Of a DNA stretch of 64,000 nt, positions 24,725 through 36,779 are shown in pieces; position 1 is the stretch's first letter; each line of letters opens with the position of its first letter. The stretch comes from Trichobilharzia regenti (taxonomy: Eukaryota > Platyhelminthes > Trematoda > Strigeidida > Schistosomatidae): contig OX235265.1 of assembly GCA_944472135.2 (NCBI GenBank), positions 43,435,459 through 43,499,458 of the forward strand, written 5' to 3'. Made by a program: the position numbers and the translations under genes. The notes beneath the pieces were generated by a model that was not told the DNA's origin, ran no database searches, and saw only the letters and a program-made list of their open reading frames with translations.

Positions 24725-25210
24725 CAGTGAGCTCTAGCAACACGTCTCCATTTCATTCTATTTACTGCAGTCTTCTTTGGTTGGTTCCACAACTAGCCAT
24801 TGGCTTTCGTTTCTCCTTCACACAACCTCCTCCACGTCACATTTGCATGCTTATCATTCAAGTTTTACTCGACAGCCTGCAGCATGATGTTACTCAACAG
24901 TTTTATCAGCGTATGTCCAATCGATCTTCAATTCTTTCTACATATTTGTTTTGCTCGCTTTCCGTTCGAGTTCTCTACTTCTTATCTTTCCTGATGAGCA
25001 ATCTGATCTTCAGTGCACCGCGAAGGCAGCTGTTGATGGGAGTCTGAAGACGGCTGTTGGAAATGTTTAGGGTGTCTTTGAATTCTTGGACCACCTGAAT
25101 TTCTGTCCAACAGAATGCATCATATTTTCTCTGATACTTATTGGTTCATTTGTGTCCTTAATGAGGGGAAAATGTGCTCGCACAAACCTTCATTGGCTTT
25201 CAACACACCG
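24725..25210 (-). mobile_element. RTE-like LINE 3' fragment
   Basis: The minus sense contains the ORF segment with CCATCAACAGCTGCC and the IGHTL-encoding segment, and extends farther 5' than most minus copies. The coding frame is lost. Confidence 0.65.
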
Positions 25211-25542
25211 GTGAACGTTTCTCGGGGACGAAGGAAATATGTCACAGCGGGTAAGTCTATACTTCAAATAGAACAGTACTAAGGCACATGATATAACTAT
25301 CAATTACCATTTTACCTGGATATCCTCTATGAGTCGACAATATTAGACAATAAATTACATGGGGAATTCTATACTCTGTGTGTTAGCATTTCATCCAGAG
25401 CTATTATCGTGTTTTCAAAAATCAGGTATGAGTCTATTTTGATTTGAGACTGTGAATTTGTGACTCAACCAAACAATAAAGATCCAAGTTATCTAGAAAA
25501 CTGTACTTAAACTGAAGTAAAAATTTATGTAAGAACAGAGTT

Positions 25543-25936
25543 AGATTACAGGATTTCATCATGAGCTGACATTAGTTAGAGAACCATTGGAAAACCAGCA
25601 CTGGAGTACTGGACAGCTTTTTCGTCCTAGTTTGGGACTCTTCATCAGTACGCCCCCACCACGATTCTAACTCAGGATCTTCTGGTTACAAGGCGAGCTC
25701 GTAGACCATTAAGCCAATGAGACCCGATCCGATGACCGGCACGTGAATTCTAGCTTCTGTTGATTAACGACATAGCGCAACCGCTAGCCAATGTCTTCGG
25801 CCAGCATTTGTCCTTACACCAGATCTGCTGCATCCTACTGGTCACTAAAACCCCATGTAAATACCTACCTGAATAGGATAAGTCGCTAGAGAGCATCTCA
25901 TTGATATTCAAGTGTTGGTTTGTAGGGGTTTGATTG
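25543..25936 (-). mobile_element. SINE family 1a (hammerhead SINE), near full length
   Basis: Minus order: AATCAAACCCCTACAAACCA block, body, tRNA-Thr(TGT)-like promoter with an A box (TTGGCTTAATGG), loop CTTGTAA and a decayed B box, hammerhead motif, then a tail ending GATGAAATCCTGTAATC. The block that ends other copies (AATCAAATCCCTACAAACCA) here lies at the start, so the copy is circularly permuted or cut from a tandem array. Confidence 0.78.
25606..25651 (-). ncRNA. Hammerhead-derived motif of SINE family 1a
   Basis: On minus: GTACTG, ATGAAGA (core CUGANGA with C3 changed to A), GTCC, loop CAAACTA, GGAC, GAAA, AAGCTGTC, CAGTAC. The outer GTACTG/CAGTAC (6 bp) form stem I and GTCC/GGAC form stem II. 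The stem II block GTCCCAAAC.AGGACGAAA matches the known schistosome Sm-alpha hammerhead. Activity of this copy is doubtful because of A3. Confidence 0.65.
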
Positions 25937-28019
25937 AAAGTGAGATAATTATATATTTCCCTTCTTCCATATTCTGGACATTTAAAAGTGTTTACCCAAA
26001 TATATTTGAAAATGACATCCAAATTCCTCAATAATACTTTAGCGGCTACTATCAACGAACAAGAGTAAATGTGTTATCACAAACAAACGCAAGTAAATAT
26101 AAAATGACATTATCACACTTGTCATCTTATTCGAATGAAAGGTGCGTTTATTAGGAAAACAAAAAGAAGAGAAAACTTCCGCTAGCATAAAAAACAAGGA
26201 ATGCTGCTCAGATGTCATGTGGGACATGCGGATACAGTGAAAATAAATTTTTGGTTGACTTAAATTCAAGTGACATCGCTGACAGATATTAGAAATGACA
26301 GATGGTGTGTGTATGCACGTTGGTGTGCTCATCAAGTCCTATAAACATATGACACTACTAAATAAAAGATGTAGCCATGGATTCACGAAAACAAACTCTT
26401 ACTATCTGCCAAATACGTTCATTCTTTTTGTTTGTTCAAACTAATCTTTAAAAATTGGTAGTATTAAAAACCGAAGAATTTAAAACATAATTGCTGTGCC
26501 AGTCAAATAGAGTGAAAAGAAATAGCCCTCAGGTAGTGTGAATCACCTACAATATCTTAAAAATGAAATCTCAACAGTAGAATGGGCAAAAACACCATAC
26601 ATTTTGGAACACGATATTCATCACACGGAAGGTGAGTCTTTGTTCTTCCATTCGTAGAAGAAAATCACTTTTTTTGAACAGGAAATTCCCATATTGAATC
26701 ATAAGGAAAAGAAGAAAAAATAAAAATTTTCTCTTTGACAAATCATTTTCAACAGCTGTACAATTACATTTGTATTGAACAAAGAATTCATAAAGCCAAT
26801 CAAATGTATGGGAACTGTGTTGTAAAGAAGGTATTATGTGAAGTGAAGTGCAATCTAAAAAGGGATGACTAAGTGGAGTCCAGAAAACGGAAGTTCAAGT
26901 TACGTGTTAATTGTGAAAAATGATTAATCCATCTGCAGGGATAAAAAGGAACAAAAGGTATTGGAAATACGGTAAAAAGGTTGAACTGGAATCTGTGTGA
27001 GAAATGCAATTTTATTAATAAACAATAATAGTGATGATAGTAATAAATTTAAACACCAAAATGGAATAAAATAATGTCAGAAATGTAACTCTGCTCGAGG
27101 TGAGTGAATTGAGTTCATATAATGCTTTCGAAAACAGAGATCCAGTCCTGAATACCCAGTGATACGGCTATATGTAAAGATAGCGTATTCAAAGTCCTTT
27201 AGTACGATATTAAAGATTTCCGTGATTCACCTTGAGGTAGTCATGAAGGGGTGCCCGATGTCCATTTTCGATAAGGTGTTCGAGGACGAGAACAACTTGT
27301 ATTCCTTTTTCTCCCTCTGGTAAGTCATGCTCATAAGTGTTCCAGATTACGTTTTGTGGACTAACTGCTCTGTACAGCCGATAAACTTTGCTCCACACGA
27401 TCAATTAAATTGATAAATACATCATGAGGTGGTCGAAAACGGTGTCTTATCGGTTAAGCATGACTGGGTTAACTGCTTGCTGGAAAATGTATTTCGGATG
27501 ATGGCTGTATGGAATACCTTCAAAGATTTGGAAAGTTGGTTTCTAACAATGTTACCTTTTGAACACTATGTTCACGAAGAGAGTTTTCCTTGGAATAGTT
27601 GAAAAACTTCAATGATGAAGGTTTTCGCTCATTTTTTCCGTTAATAAATATAAGTGGGAATCCTTTTTCTAGTTGGATATCGCGTATAAAGTTTTAGTTA
27701 GGTGACTGTAGTAACTTCTGAACAGAGTTACAGAGTATTTCGTATAGATGAATTTGCAGCCCAGAGCATACTGTTACATGTGGATTATCATTGTCAACTC
27801 CTTATTTGGCGATGCTTCTACAGACATTTTATTCAAGCACAAATGTATATTTTTCTTTACTGTGGTAGGTACTCTTATCGGAAGAAACCTTTGATGCAGT
27901 TTAAACAATAACTGGAGAGGATGTCCTTCTGTTTGTAACAGAATAGGTTATTGCTATTTTCATTTGACATTTGCCTAGTACAAAACAGGCTTAAGTTTTA
28001 GCGTAGCAGCACTACCTCA
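25937..28019. other. No gene recognised; possible unclassified decayed element at 27200-27960
   Basis: Minus translation at 27210-27404 is a 64-codon open frame with EHLIENGH-like text reminiscent of a PLE C-terminus, but too little is conserved to assign it. The rest shows nothing. Confidence 0.35.
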
Positions 28020-28345
28020 AAATGCAGTATTATTATTGTTACTGGTCCCTTGGGTTCCAAGTAGAACGCAGGACTTAGGGAGTACATCTCCACTCATTAC
28101 CGTTCTCTGTAGTCCTCTTCAGGTGGCTGCATGATTGCCCATAGTCTCTCATCTCCTCTTTACATGAACTCCTTGGACCATTGTCAAACTAGTTGTTCCT
28201 CATACTGGTTCCGCTTGAGGGCCTGGTGCACGATGTCGTCCAACGTTCTTCTCAGTGTGTTTCCGATCCATCTACGCTTTCTTCATAATATGTTTTGAGG
28301 AACAGGTTCTTGGTCGGTTCGTTCTCAGGGGAAACCATTATCTGA
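28020..28345 (-). mobile_element. RTE-like LINE 3' fragment
   Basis: It begins (plus coordinates) with the (ATT)n tail complement and runs into the GGAACCCAAGGG-type 3' block and the GGATCGGAAACACACTGAG segment. The frame is decayed. Confidence 0.65.
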
Positions 28346-28957
28346 TCAGTACACGAATTAAATGCAATGTGCCAATGAGAACTCAGAACAACTCTTAGTA
28401 TTTCTGTAAAACGCATAAAGATAGTGGCTTCTGTAGGAATAAATACAATGCAAGGGAAAATAGTGCTATTAAGTGGTTGGTAATGGCTAGCACTGGAATC
28501 CATAACACTAATTTTGTTTTAATTCGACATGATTTAACCAGTAGCACTTCTATCCCCTTGAGGCATTGTCAAAAAGTCAGTACAAACAGTCAACATGTCA
28601 ATGGGAATGCAGCAATTCGGTTCACTGTAATCAGTAATCAGTTAAAAATTCAAAGTAATAATTTAAAATAATAATTTGTGACTGAAAAGAAAAATATCTG
28701 ACTCAGCATTGAAAATATAATTAAAATATTTAATTACTACTTACGCATAAACGAATGTTTGTTCATGTGTCACCTTCGTGAGCTGAAAATTAAAAAGCAG
28801 ATATTCTTCTACTACACTCTGGCTGATGGGAATCATTTAGAATTTCAACATAATAGCAAGTATTTGATGCCTAATGTTGTATAAAATTGACTGCCCTATC
28901 CATTTTGGCTCCAAAATCATTCAGTTCACAAGTATTTATGAGAAGTGAAACATCCAG

Positions 28958-29367
28958 TCATTGTTTGGAGGATTTCATCATCAGCTGACATCAAATAGAG
29001 AACCACTGGAAAACCAACCGGGAGTACGGGACGGCCAGCTGTTTCGTCAGTCTAGTTTGAGACCCCACCACCAGAGTTCGAACCCAGGGCCTTTTGGTTA
29101 CAAGGCGAGCTCGTGGACCACTAAGCCAGTGGGACCCAATCCAATGACTAGCTCATGAATCCTAACTGCTGCCAATACATGACATAGCGCGACCACTTCT
29201 TAGTGTCCTCTTCGATAAATTACTGCCTCATATTCAATCTGCTGTGCCTTACTGGTCACGGTTCCCCACTGGAACCCCAGGTGACTAATTACCTGAATAG
29301 GACTAGTCGCTAGTTATAAAATCCTCCAACCAATCAAACGAAATCTCTACAAAACCAATATTTGAAA
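28958..29367 (-). mobile_element. SINE family 1a with short inverted tail
   Basis: A minus-strand copy with promoter, B box (GGTTCGAACTCTGG, minus) and hammerhead remnant. After the body (about 29313) it is followed by 50 bp of its own 3' tail in the opposite orientation (AAATCCTCCAACCAATCAAAC), giving terminal inverted repeats. Confidence 0.72.
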
Positions 29368-29484
29368 ACATTGAGTTATATTGGTTTCAAACGGTTAAAT
29401 CCCTGAAGCAATAGCAAGAAGCAACAATCTGAATGAAGTCACTTTTTCACCTTTCCCGTCATCTTTTCAACTGCAAGCGACACA

Positions 29485-30035
29485 GCTGAGGATATCGAAG
29501 CCAGCCAAGATTAGAAAGGTAAGAAATGCATTCATCACTCTGAAATTGGTGTGAAAATCTGCTGCAATCAGTGTAAGATAAAGGGTTTTTAGCACTAGTA
29601 TTATGTCAGCTAGTACTTCTATATGGTTCAAAGACTTTGCCCACCCGTGATCAAAAACGCTTCCAACAGGATGAAGACTTTTATCAATAGCTACCTTAGG
29701 TCGTTGCTGAAGACTGGGTAGCTTGTTAGTGGCATGCAACTCTAATGGGGAACTAGGCAAGAAGCCATTACCCAACAAATATGAAAAATAAAATGGAAAT
29801 GGAATGGACACACGCTAAGAAGACAATTTGATAACGTCGCATGCCAGGTTCTCTGATGCAACTCAAAGTGGGAAACAACAGTTTAAGCGTCGGCTTGACG
29901 GTAACATGTAGGAGGTCGTGTAAAGAGGTGACGGCTGACGCGCACTTATAAAGACAGCTAAGGACAGTTACAGGAAACAAGATGAAATGGTGATGTGTTG
30001 CTGAAGACCTATGCTACAGCTGGAATCTTCCAGAA
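29485..30035 (+). mobile_element. Degraded RTE-like LINE 3' fragment
   Basis: Translation in mixed frames shows NAFITLK, a WIGHTLRR-like block read as MDTR*ED, and a CCTATGCTACAG end. It is more diverged than the other plus-strand LINE copies. Confidence 0.55.
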
Positions 30036-30329
30036 CAATACTAGTAATAAAGTGATATTTTGTCAACGCCTAAATATGTTTGAATAATCCATTTGAAATC
30101 TGATTTTAGCCGCCATTTTCCACAATAATTAAAATACTTTAGTATTTTTCTTAACCATATACTCGATAAACAATATTTCGTGGCAATCAAACTTTTTTCA
30201 CTGTAAACCGAAAATGTTTCAATTTTTTTCTAAACTTCTTTCGAAAATTTGATGCAATCAAGAAGGGGCATTTGGGCAGTTTTGAATAGTCAAATCAGTC
30301 TTTAGTTTGTAGTCATATGAACAAATGCA

Positions 30330-30557
30330 GGTATGCACGCACGCACGCATGCATACATACATACATACATGCATACATACGTACATCCAAAGAAATAGAA
30401 TCATTCATAAAACTCACAGACACGCTTTACAATAGAAGTCATCAACGCAAAAGTCGAAAGGATACAATTTCTCTTATTCTCTTAGGGAAAGAATATTTCA
30501 ACCAATCACAAGATAGAATGTCCTGTCACTATTTTCCTACATCTGAATATAAATGTA

Positions 30558-30589
<32 letters not shown>

Positions 30590-30595
30590 TTAGAG
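30330..30595. repeat. Microsatellites (ACGC)n/(ATAC)n and (TA)n
   Basis: GCACGCACGCACGCATGC then CATACATACATACATACATG at 30335-30385, and a (TA)n tract at 30567-30590. Confidence 0.85.
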
Positions 30596-30987
30596 TTTAG
30601 AAAAAGACGTCTCAACACGAGCATGCATATAAGTGGATGCTATACAACAACTAACCTATAAAACTTACCTCACAATTATTATATGTAGTAATATGGATTA
30701 CACAACTTTAAGCTTCTAATGGAAACTAGGAATAAAAATATATTTGGCAACATGAATTAAAACAATAACATGCCTTTATGTATTCAAATGAAGTTGATTC
30801 AAACTAGTATCTAGGTAAGTTGATATTTTGCTATATCAAATGTTTCCATTTTTATCGAGTTTTTTTTTTATTGAAGACTGACCTTAAAATCGATCGACTT
30901 AGTTTTTGAAGAAAAGCCACGTATAGAATCACAAAATATCAGTCCTTGGCTTTAATTGACCCTGTTTTTAAGTGTTCAGATATCTGA

Positions 30988-31150
30988 TTGGTTCCAGGTA
31001 AGATCACGAATTGATGCCAGTTAGAGAACCATCATAAACCTGGAAGAACTAGGGTAATTGAGTTCACAACAAGGACGAAATAGCTGTGCAGTACCCCTTA
31101 GTTTTCAATGGCTGTCTAAATGATATCAATCCGTGGTTGAGCTTATAGTC
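30988..31150. mobile_element. Small SINE family 1b inverted dimer
   Basis: Left arm 30988-31060 (minus: GATGCCAGTTAGAGAACCAT) and right arm 31068-31150 (plus: GGACGAAATAGCTG, CAGTACC, then GATATCAATCCGTGG). The promoter is absent. A further minus fragment of the family lies at 31388-31470. Confidence 0.65.
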
Positions 31151-31395
31151 TTGTTATTCTATAAGCCAATTCATCTGCTAAGGTCTTCCTGGTCAGATGT
31201 ATATATTTACGGACGTATAAGGACGGTGAATATTTTCGTAAGCAGACGCAACCGTCCTTCTGCATCTTTTGCCTGCCTCAATTCTTCTGTTGTCTGTTTC
31301 CGTGCCAGTTTTGAAAACAACTGTTCACTTAGACTTATGTCTGCAAGGAATTTAAACGATTCTAACTTCGCTTTTGCGAGGGTCGAAAGTGAGTC
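31151..31395 (-). other. Unidentified segment with a 65-codon open frame between SINE fragments
   Basis: On minus, from about 31398 to a TAA near 31203, the frame is open with helix-type composition (LAKAKLESFKFLADI, LRQAKDAEGRLRLLTKIF) and no methionine. It is richer in GC than its flanks and bounded on both sides by SINE 1b pieces. It could be an exon fragment, part of another element, or chance. The plus strand is also open. Confidence 0.3.
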
Positions 31396-31554
31396 AGAGA
31401 ACCACTGAAAATCGACCGAAAATGAACAGCTACTTCATCCTAGTTCAAGAACCTTTGGCAATGGTCACTGATAGAATGAGATATGATAGGGAAGATCTGT
31501 AGCTCAGGTGGATGATTTTGATGTGGATTTGTTCTCTGAGCTGGATGGTTAGTT

Positions 31555-31596
31555 TGCGTAGCTTTCATCACCCTACTGGGTGACATCTTCAGCGCA
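31555..31596 (-). ncRNA. Hammerhead ribozyme in PLE family 1 pLTR (copy 2)
   Basis: It has the same layout as in copy 1: TGCG, CTGAAGA (31586-31592), TG, TCACC/CAGTAG/GGTGA, T, GAAA (31563-31566), AGCT, A, CGCA. The base before cleavage is A instead of U, which still satisfies the NUH rule. Confidence 0.72.
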
Positions 31597-32433
31597 TACT
31601 TCAATGTGAAGTGAGCTTTTAGATTTCTCCACGAGTTTATTAATCATCTCCTCTGGTGACCTTGGACGTGATTGGTTGTTTATGTGTGTTTTCACACCTT
31701 CTAGGTTACTTGTATTGGAACTGATTGTTTCTGTGACTTGAACTTTGACCCTTTGTGTGTGAAGTTTCTTTCTTATTGGTTGATAAATTTTGTCTATCTT
31801 GATGTGTCTACTGATTGATGATTTACTGGAATGCCAAGCTTCTAAAAGTTCTCTAGCATTCTTGGTGTTTCCTCTGTGTAATATTTGAACGCTGGTTGTC
31901 CCAGTCAAATTGATGTCCGTGGTTGTCTGTGTGTAGTGAAATGAGGGAGTGGATATCATATCTTTTGACGGCTAGCTTATGTTCGTGGAAACGAAGACGA
32001 AGATGACGTCAATTTTGGCCAATGTAGTGTTTTTCGGAGTTGTTACAGTTTATTTTGTAGATGATGTTGGTTTTGTCTTCGTTCGCTGTTGAGTCTTTCG
32101 GTTGACATATAATTGAGTGAAGTGACTTTGTTGGTTTGTGTACGACATCAATTCCTAAAGGTTTGAAGAGTCTTGTAGTGATTTCTGAGATATCCTTTAT
32201 ATATGGTAAGGCGATTTTCTTTGTGCTTTCCTTGGCGGCTTTTGCTTTGGTAGGTTGGCTTGGAGGTATATGTCTCTTGATGAAATTTCGTGAATATCCA
32301 TTCTTTTGGAAGACGTCCATGAGATACTTCTCTTCAATTTTCCCTAAGGTGGGAGTGCTGCAGTGAGTCCTTGCTCTCTTGAATAGTGTTTTTATGCAAT
32401 TCCTTTTGTGTGCTATTGGGTTGTTGCTGTTGT

Positions 32434-32497
32434 GGGCGGGTCCCGCGGCAAATTGGCCAAATCTAAAAGAAAAAAAAAAAAAAAAAAATAAAATAAG
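32434..32497. repeat. 64-bp GC-rich plus poly-A insert inside PLE copy 2
   Basis: Copies 1 and 3 lack it, so its limits are exact. It reads GGGCGGGTCCCGC, GGCAAATTGGCCAAATC, then a long A run. The GGCAAATTGGCCAAAT core and A run recur at 44885-44936. Confidence 0.7.
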
Positions 32498-33279
32498 TAA
32501 TTCAGTATTTGGTCTGTGTGAGTTGATTTCCTATAAACTTGAGTTTCTAATTCTCCTGTAGTTGTTCGCCTGACTAAGACGTCCAAAAATGGTATTTTGT
32601 TCTCGGATTCCTCTTCTCTTGTGAATTTGATGTCGTTGAAGACGTTGTTTATTAAGTTATGAGTTTTATCTAATTCGTTTCTTTTGATGATTACAAATGT
32701 GTCGTCGACGTAGCGTATCCAAATCTTGGTTTTGATCTTTGGTAGAATTGTGTTTTCGATTCTTTGCATCACTCCTTCTGCAATCAAACCTGATATCAGG
32801 TTTGCTAGTGTGGTCGTGGATACACACCACTAAAGAGGTGCAAAATAACAGGAAATAGCTTTTCGATACCTCTTGATTTTCCCTTATTCTCCAAATGTTA
32901 TCATTCCGTGAAGACATGTACATATCGATTTTATTTACTTAAGCATTTTGTTGTAGAGTGTAATTATTCGCCTTCACTGTATTTTCACGTGATTCTGATT
33001 GACACTGGCTACTAATGTTGATGCAATTTAGGCATGGCAGCTACTGGACATTCTCATGCAACGATTTTTATATGAGTGGGATTGTAGGGCTTTAGTAAAA
33101 AAACCAACAAACCAACACTTGAATTTAGTAAAAAAAAGTCGAAAAGCTTCTTTTTATTAAACCACATGTTTTCTTCACTTCTCAAAATATTACGTCACAC
33201 ATGATAATTCAATACCACAAGTTACAAGAATTCCCTATTTCAGAGGTTGGATGTCTGCATACCATGTTGTTTCATTATT

Positions 33280-33545
33280 ACTATTCTTTTGGGTTCCGAG
33301 TGGAACCCAAGGGCTTCAACAAAACACCTGTACTTTGTTCTATTTCCTGCTTTTCTCTTCAACTGGGCTAATCTCCTCCTTTCACTATCTCCTCCATGTA
33401 ACCCTCGGACGACCCACTCGTCATTTCCCGTCCGGATTCCACTCGAGTAATGGTCTGCTGCTCGACCTCATTTGGTGGTATCCACTGCGTATGCCCGCTC
33501 AGTCTCCATTTCCCTTGCACATTTTTTGACCATATTGTACTCGTC
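33280..33545 (-). mobile_element. RTE-like LINE 3' fragment
   Basis: Tail complement TATTACTATT, then the LINE 3' block with CCGAGTGGAACCCAAGGGC in plus orientation and the GAGTGGAATCCGGACGGG segment in minus. No intact frame. Confidence 0.65.
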
Positions 33546-33904
33546 TTTAAAGTATTGCTCTCAGTCAGCTGGAAAGCACTGAATCTTTTGTGGATGTAAA
33601 AACTATATATATATATATATATATAAAGCGTTGTAAATGTAGAAGTCTTAGCAAAATTGCAGTAAATAATTCATGTTTTGTCCAGTGAATAGTTATCATC
33701 TTTCCTGTCGTTCTGTCTCAGAATCTGTGCATATACATCAAGATGTAGATGGAATACACTGATGCAAGTAGAAACTAAAGTGGCAGTCAAAATGAGCACT
33801 GAAGATGCTGAGAAAAATGACCAAAAAGTCACAAAGTTTAAGTAACTGGAAATATCATCAGAGTGACGAGAAATCCACTAATCGCAAAATAATCTCATAT
33901 TCAT

Positions 33905-34255
33905 TAGTAACTGACCTCTGAGAAAGGGTTGTCTGAAGTTCTAGTGAGAAGTTGAGAAGAGTGGACTCTATCAGGTTGAATGTGAGGAAAGATACTGGAT
34001 ATCTTTCAGATCCACGGAAGTTAGAATTCATGGGCCATTAAATGGCATCCCAATAGCTTATTGAACAACAAGCTGGCTTTGTAACATGAATGTCTTGGGC
34101 TCGATTACTGGTGAGGACTTTTGTGTTATACTGTTGAAAAGCCGCAAACAAGAAAAAAAACAGCTATCCAGTAAGCTCCAGTGTTTAGTGCTTCCCCAAC
34201 TAGAGTGATTACGCGATCAAACCAGAAATCAGTTAAATCCCCGTAAACTAACATT
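33905..34255 (+). mobile_element. Degraded SINE family 1 copy
   Basis: GAAGTTAGAATTCATGGGCC body block, TTGGGCTCGATTACTG as B-box remnant, AAACAGCTATCCAGTAAGC as hammerhead remnant and a tail AAATCCCCGTAAACTAAC. Strongly diverged. Confidence 0.5.
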
Positions 34256-34869
34256 TGATATGAAATGTTTTGAAAATTGATAAATTGAGGAATGAAATTT
34301 ATTCTCTTTCAACTGGTGAGAGGGGATATTTTTCTTTGCACACTTAGTTGTTTCTCTCTAAATTTCCAGATGAGATCATTTTCATATGCTATGAAGACAA
34401 ACTCAAAAAGACGTGTTTTTCGTCTCAGGTATGAGCAGCACTCATTATGAAAATGCGTGAGAAAAATTCATAAATGTAACATACTCGAATAAATCGACTG
34501 AGAATCTTTACAAAATAATGAAGAATTAGTTAATGTGATAGTTAGGGTTATACTGGACATAGTATTTTTCCATCTACGTTCAAATAAACTTCCAACCCTA
34601 CTGCGTACATTTATAACTCACTCTTACATTATCTTGTACAATAATATTAGAGTGATGTGGGAATAAAACTTCACATCACTATTTCATTATGATGTTCTAA
34701 TTCCACTTGAATAGATAAGTGTGAACAGAAAACCTTATTCACACTTCAGTAGGTTTTGTTTGTAAGAAAGGTTGCTAATTTCTTCAAAGTTTACATGAGC
34801 AGATAATTCTCAGAGAATGGAAAAAAGACTAGAACAACTCATTTTATTTGGGCAAATAGATTTTCTTAG

Positions 34870-35287
34870 CCGCAGGATTTGATGATGAGCTGACATCAAG
34901 TAGAGAACAATTGGAAAGCCAGCTGGGAGTGCTGGACAGCTGTTACGTTGGACAAGTTTGGGACTCTTCGGCAGTGCGCAACCACACCAAGGGTGGTCTA
35001 ACCCAGGCCCTTCTCGTTACATAGCGACCTCCTGGACCATTAATTAGCCACTGGATCGGATTCCAGTGACTTAATGGTCTCCGAGGTAGCTCGCCTTGTA
35101 ACCAGAAGGTTCTGGTTTCGAACCCTGTAGGTGAGTGTGCACTAATGAAGAGTCCTAAACTGGTCTCATGGAACAGCTGGCTGTCCAGGACTTCCAGCTG
35201 GTTTTCCAATGGTTTTCTATTTGATGCCAGCTCATGATAAAACCCTCCAACCAATGAAAAAACATCCCTACAAAAACCAATGTTTAA
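34870..35287. mobile_element. SINE family 1a head-to-head inverted dimer
   Basis: 34870-35058 is a minus-oriented copy (tail, hammerhead, promoter) and 35059-35287 a plus-oriented copy. The dyad centre is at about 35058 (TTAGCCACTGGA / TCCAGTGACTTAA). Both arms carry hammerhead remnants (minus core CCGAAGA; plus AATGAAGAGTCC). As RNA it would fold into a hairpin of about 190 bp per arm. Confidence 0.8.
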
Positions 35288-35839
35288 AATACTCTTTACT
35301 ACACCGTCTAGTGATAAGGCATTTCAACATATAACCTCCTCAACCAATGTGGGAATCATTTCATTCTTGAGAAAGGAATGCAGGTGCCGATTAATCACTT
35401 GGTGTGCAAATTAATAAATTAGCATTCAAATCCACTAAATGTCTGTCGGTTAAAAGAAAATTTTTAGGAAAAACAAATCACCTTTACGATGCTATAACTA
35501 GTGGAGGAAAAAATCTAATTTATAACAGAAAGCAAAAGAGCTTTTGGCTCTTTCTTTTAATATAATTAAGTCATTCACGACTCTCAGCATGAAGATAGAT
35601 TTTCAAAAGCATCTCAGTTAATCATATACAAATTCGATCTCTACACAAAAACAGATATTCTTCAAAGTGGTAAAGTCATTGGAATATTACTGCGTGAGAA
35701 GTTTACTTCACATTGATACCGCCACGCGAACCTTATTCAAAACTTTTTTTCAGTAAGATAACTTGAAATGTACGACGATTTCGGTGTGAATTGTAATTCA
35801 GGATAATTAACCTTCACATAACACGTAGATCAGCAAAGA

Positions 35840-36720
35840 GTCTATTTTCGGCGATGAATTCATTTTCCTAGCTGTACAATCGCAAATATATATCTGTTAT
35901 TTTGTGTGTATATCTACATTAAGTTTGTCAAGCAAAATTACAATTGGTTATTTTAAATAAACAGGTGAAGACTGGTAATACAAGTCAAGAAAATTAGGTG
36001 TTTATGAAATTAGGGTAGTAACAAAACTGATGGGTTGTCACAAAGAGTTATTAAAGGAAGTTACGTAACAATATGAATAGGACGCACATAGAAACAAAGT
36101 AGATAATACGAGGTTATTTAAGAGTTCTAAATGAACACAAGAATTATAAGCAATTAAAAAACAGGCAAACAAACAAAATTAAGTCATTAAAATAAGAAAA
36201 ATCAAATCAAAAAATTATTACCATGACAGTAGAAGTGGTTGAGTAATCCCCTTTTGTATGCACAGCTCCGGTTTTCCTATGTGAATGGCCAGAGCTTCAG
36301 TGATACGACGAAGACGAAACCGTATTGACTTTGATAGGTTATTCATGACTCTGTAGATTACTTTCAAGGAGGCGTTTGTTGAGATGGAATGACCAGTGTT
36401 GACCAGGTGTTCAATTGTTGCACTCCTTATTGCACCACTATTGCCTTTTGGCAACCATGCTGGATAGTGTTCTTGAATCCTCTTAGACAGGATGCGCGTC
36501 AAACGACCGATGTACCTGGTTTCACAGCAGTAGGTGAACTGATATATGCACATAGAACTGGTCAGATGCGGGATCTTGTCCTTGGGCTTCTGGAGATCAG
36601 TGGGCGACTGGAGTACACTGGAGAATTAACCTTCAGGTATGAAATAGAAAAATGTAAATGGAATTTCAAAAACTTTTCACATTTTTTGTGCTATACCTGC
36701 AGTCAGTGATGCCTTCAGTC
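35840..36720 (-). mobile_element. Penelope-like element family 2 remnant, GIY-YIG C-terminus
   Basis: A minus ORF at 36218-36553 reads CIYQFTYCCETRYIGRLTR ... HLVNTGHSI ... ITEALAI, the C-terminal GIY-YIG part of the family 2 protein, ending QPLLLSW. Sequence near 35840-35920 resembles the family's pLTR (AGCTGTACAAT). The frame upstream of 36553 decays. It is a remnant and not a host gene. Confidence 0.7.
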
Positions 36721-36779
36721 TTAGTGGTGATAAATTCAACAAGAAAAGTACATTGAAAGGTTGAACAACGCGATAATCT

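Larger units (their letters stand above)
31480..32797 (-). mobile_element. Penelope-like element family 1, copy 2 (5'-truncated, with a 64-bp insert)
   Basis: It is nearly identical to copy 1 from the pLTR through GIY-YIG to just upstream of YVDD, then stops abruptly at about 32797 inside 'GLIAE'. Relative to copies 1 and 3 it has a 64-bp GC-rich and poly-A insertion at 32434-32497. The RT fragment contains YVDD (about 32700) and FLDVLV. The frame is broken by the insertion and by at least one further shift in the endonuclease part. It is a dead copy. Confidence 0.9.

Noticed and set aside
30317..30661. 114-codon plus ORF
   Set aside because: Generated by the ACGC/ATAC and TA microsatellites.
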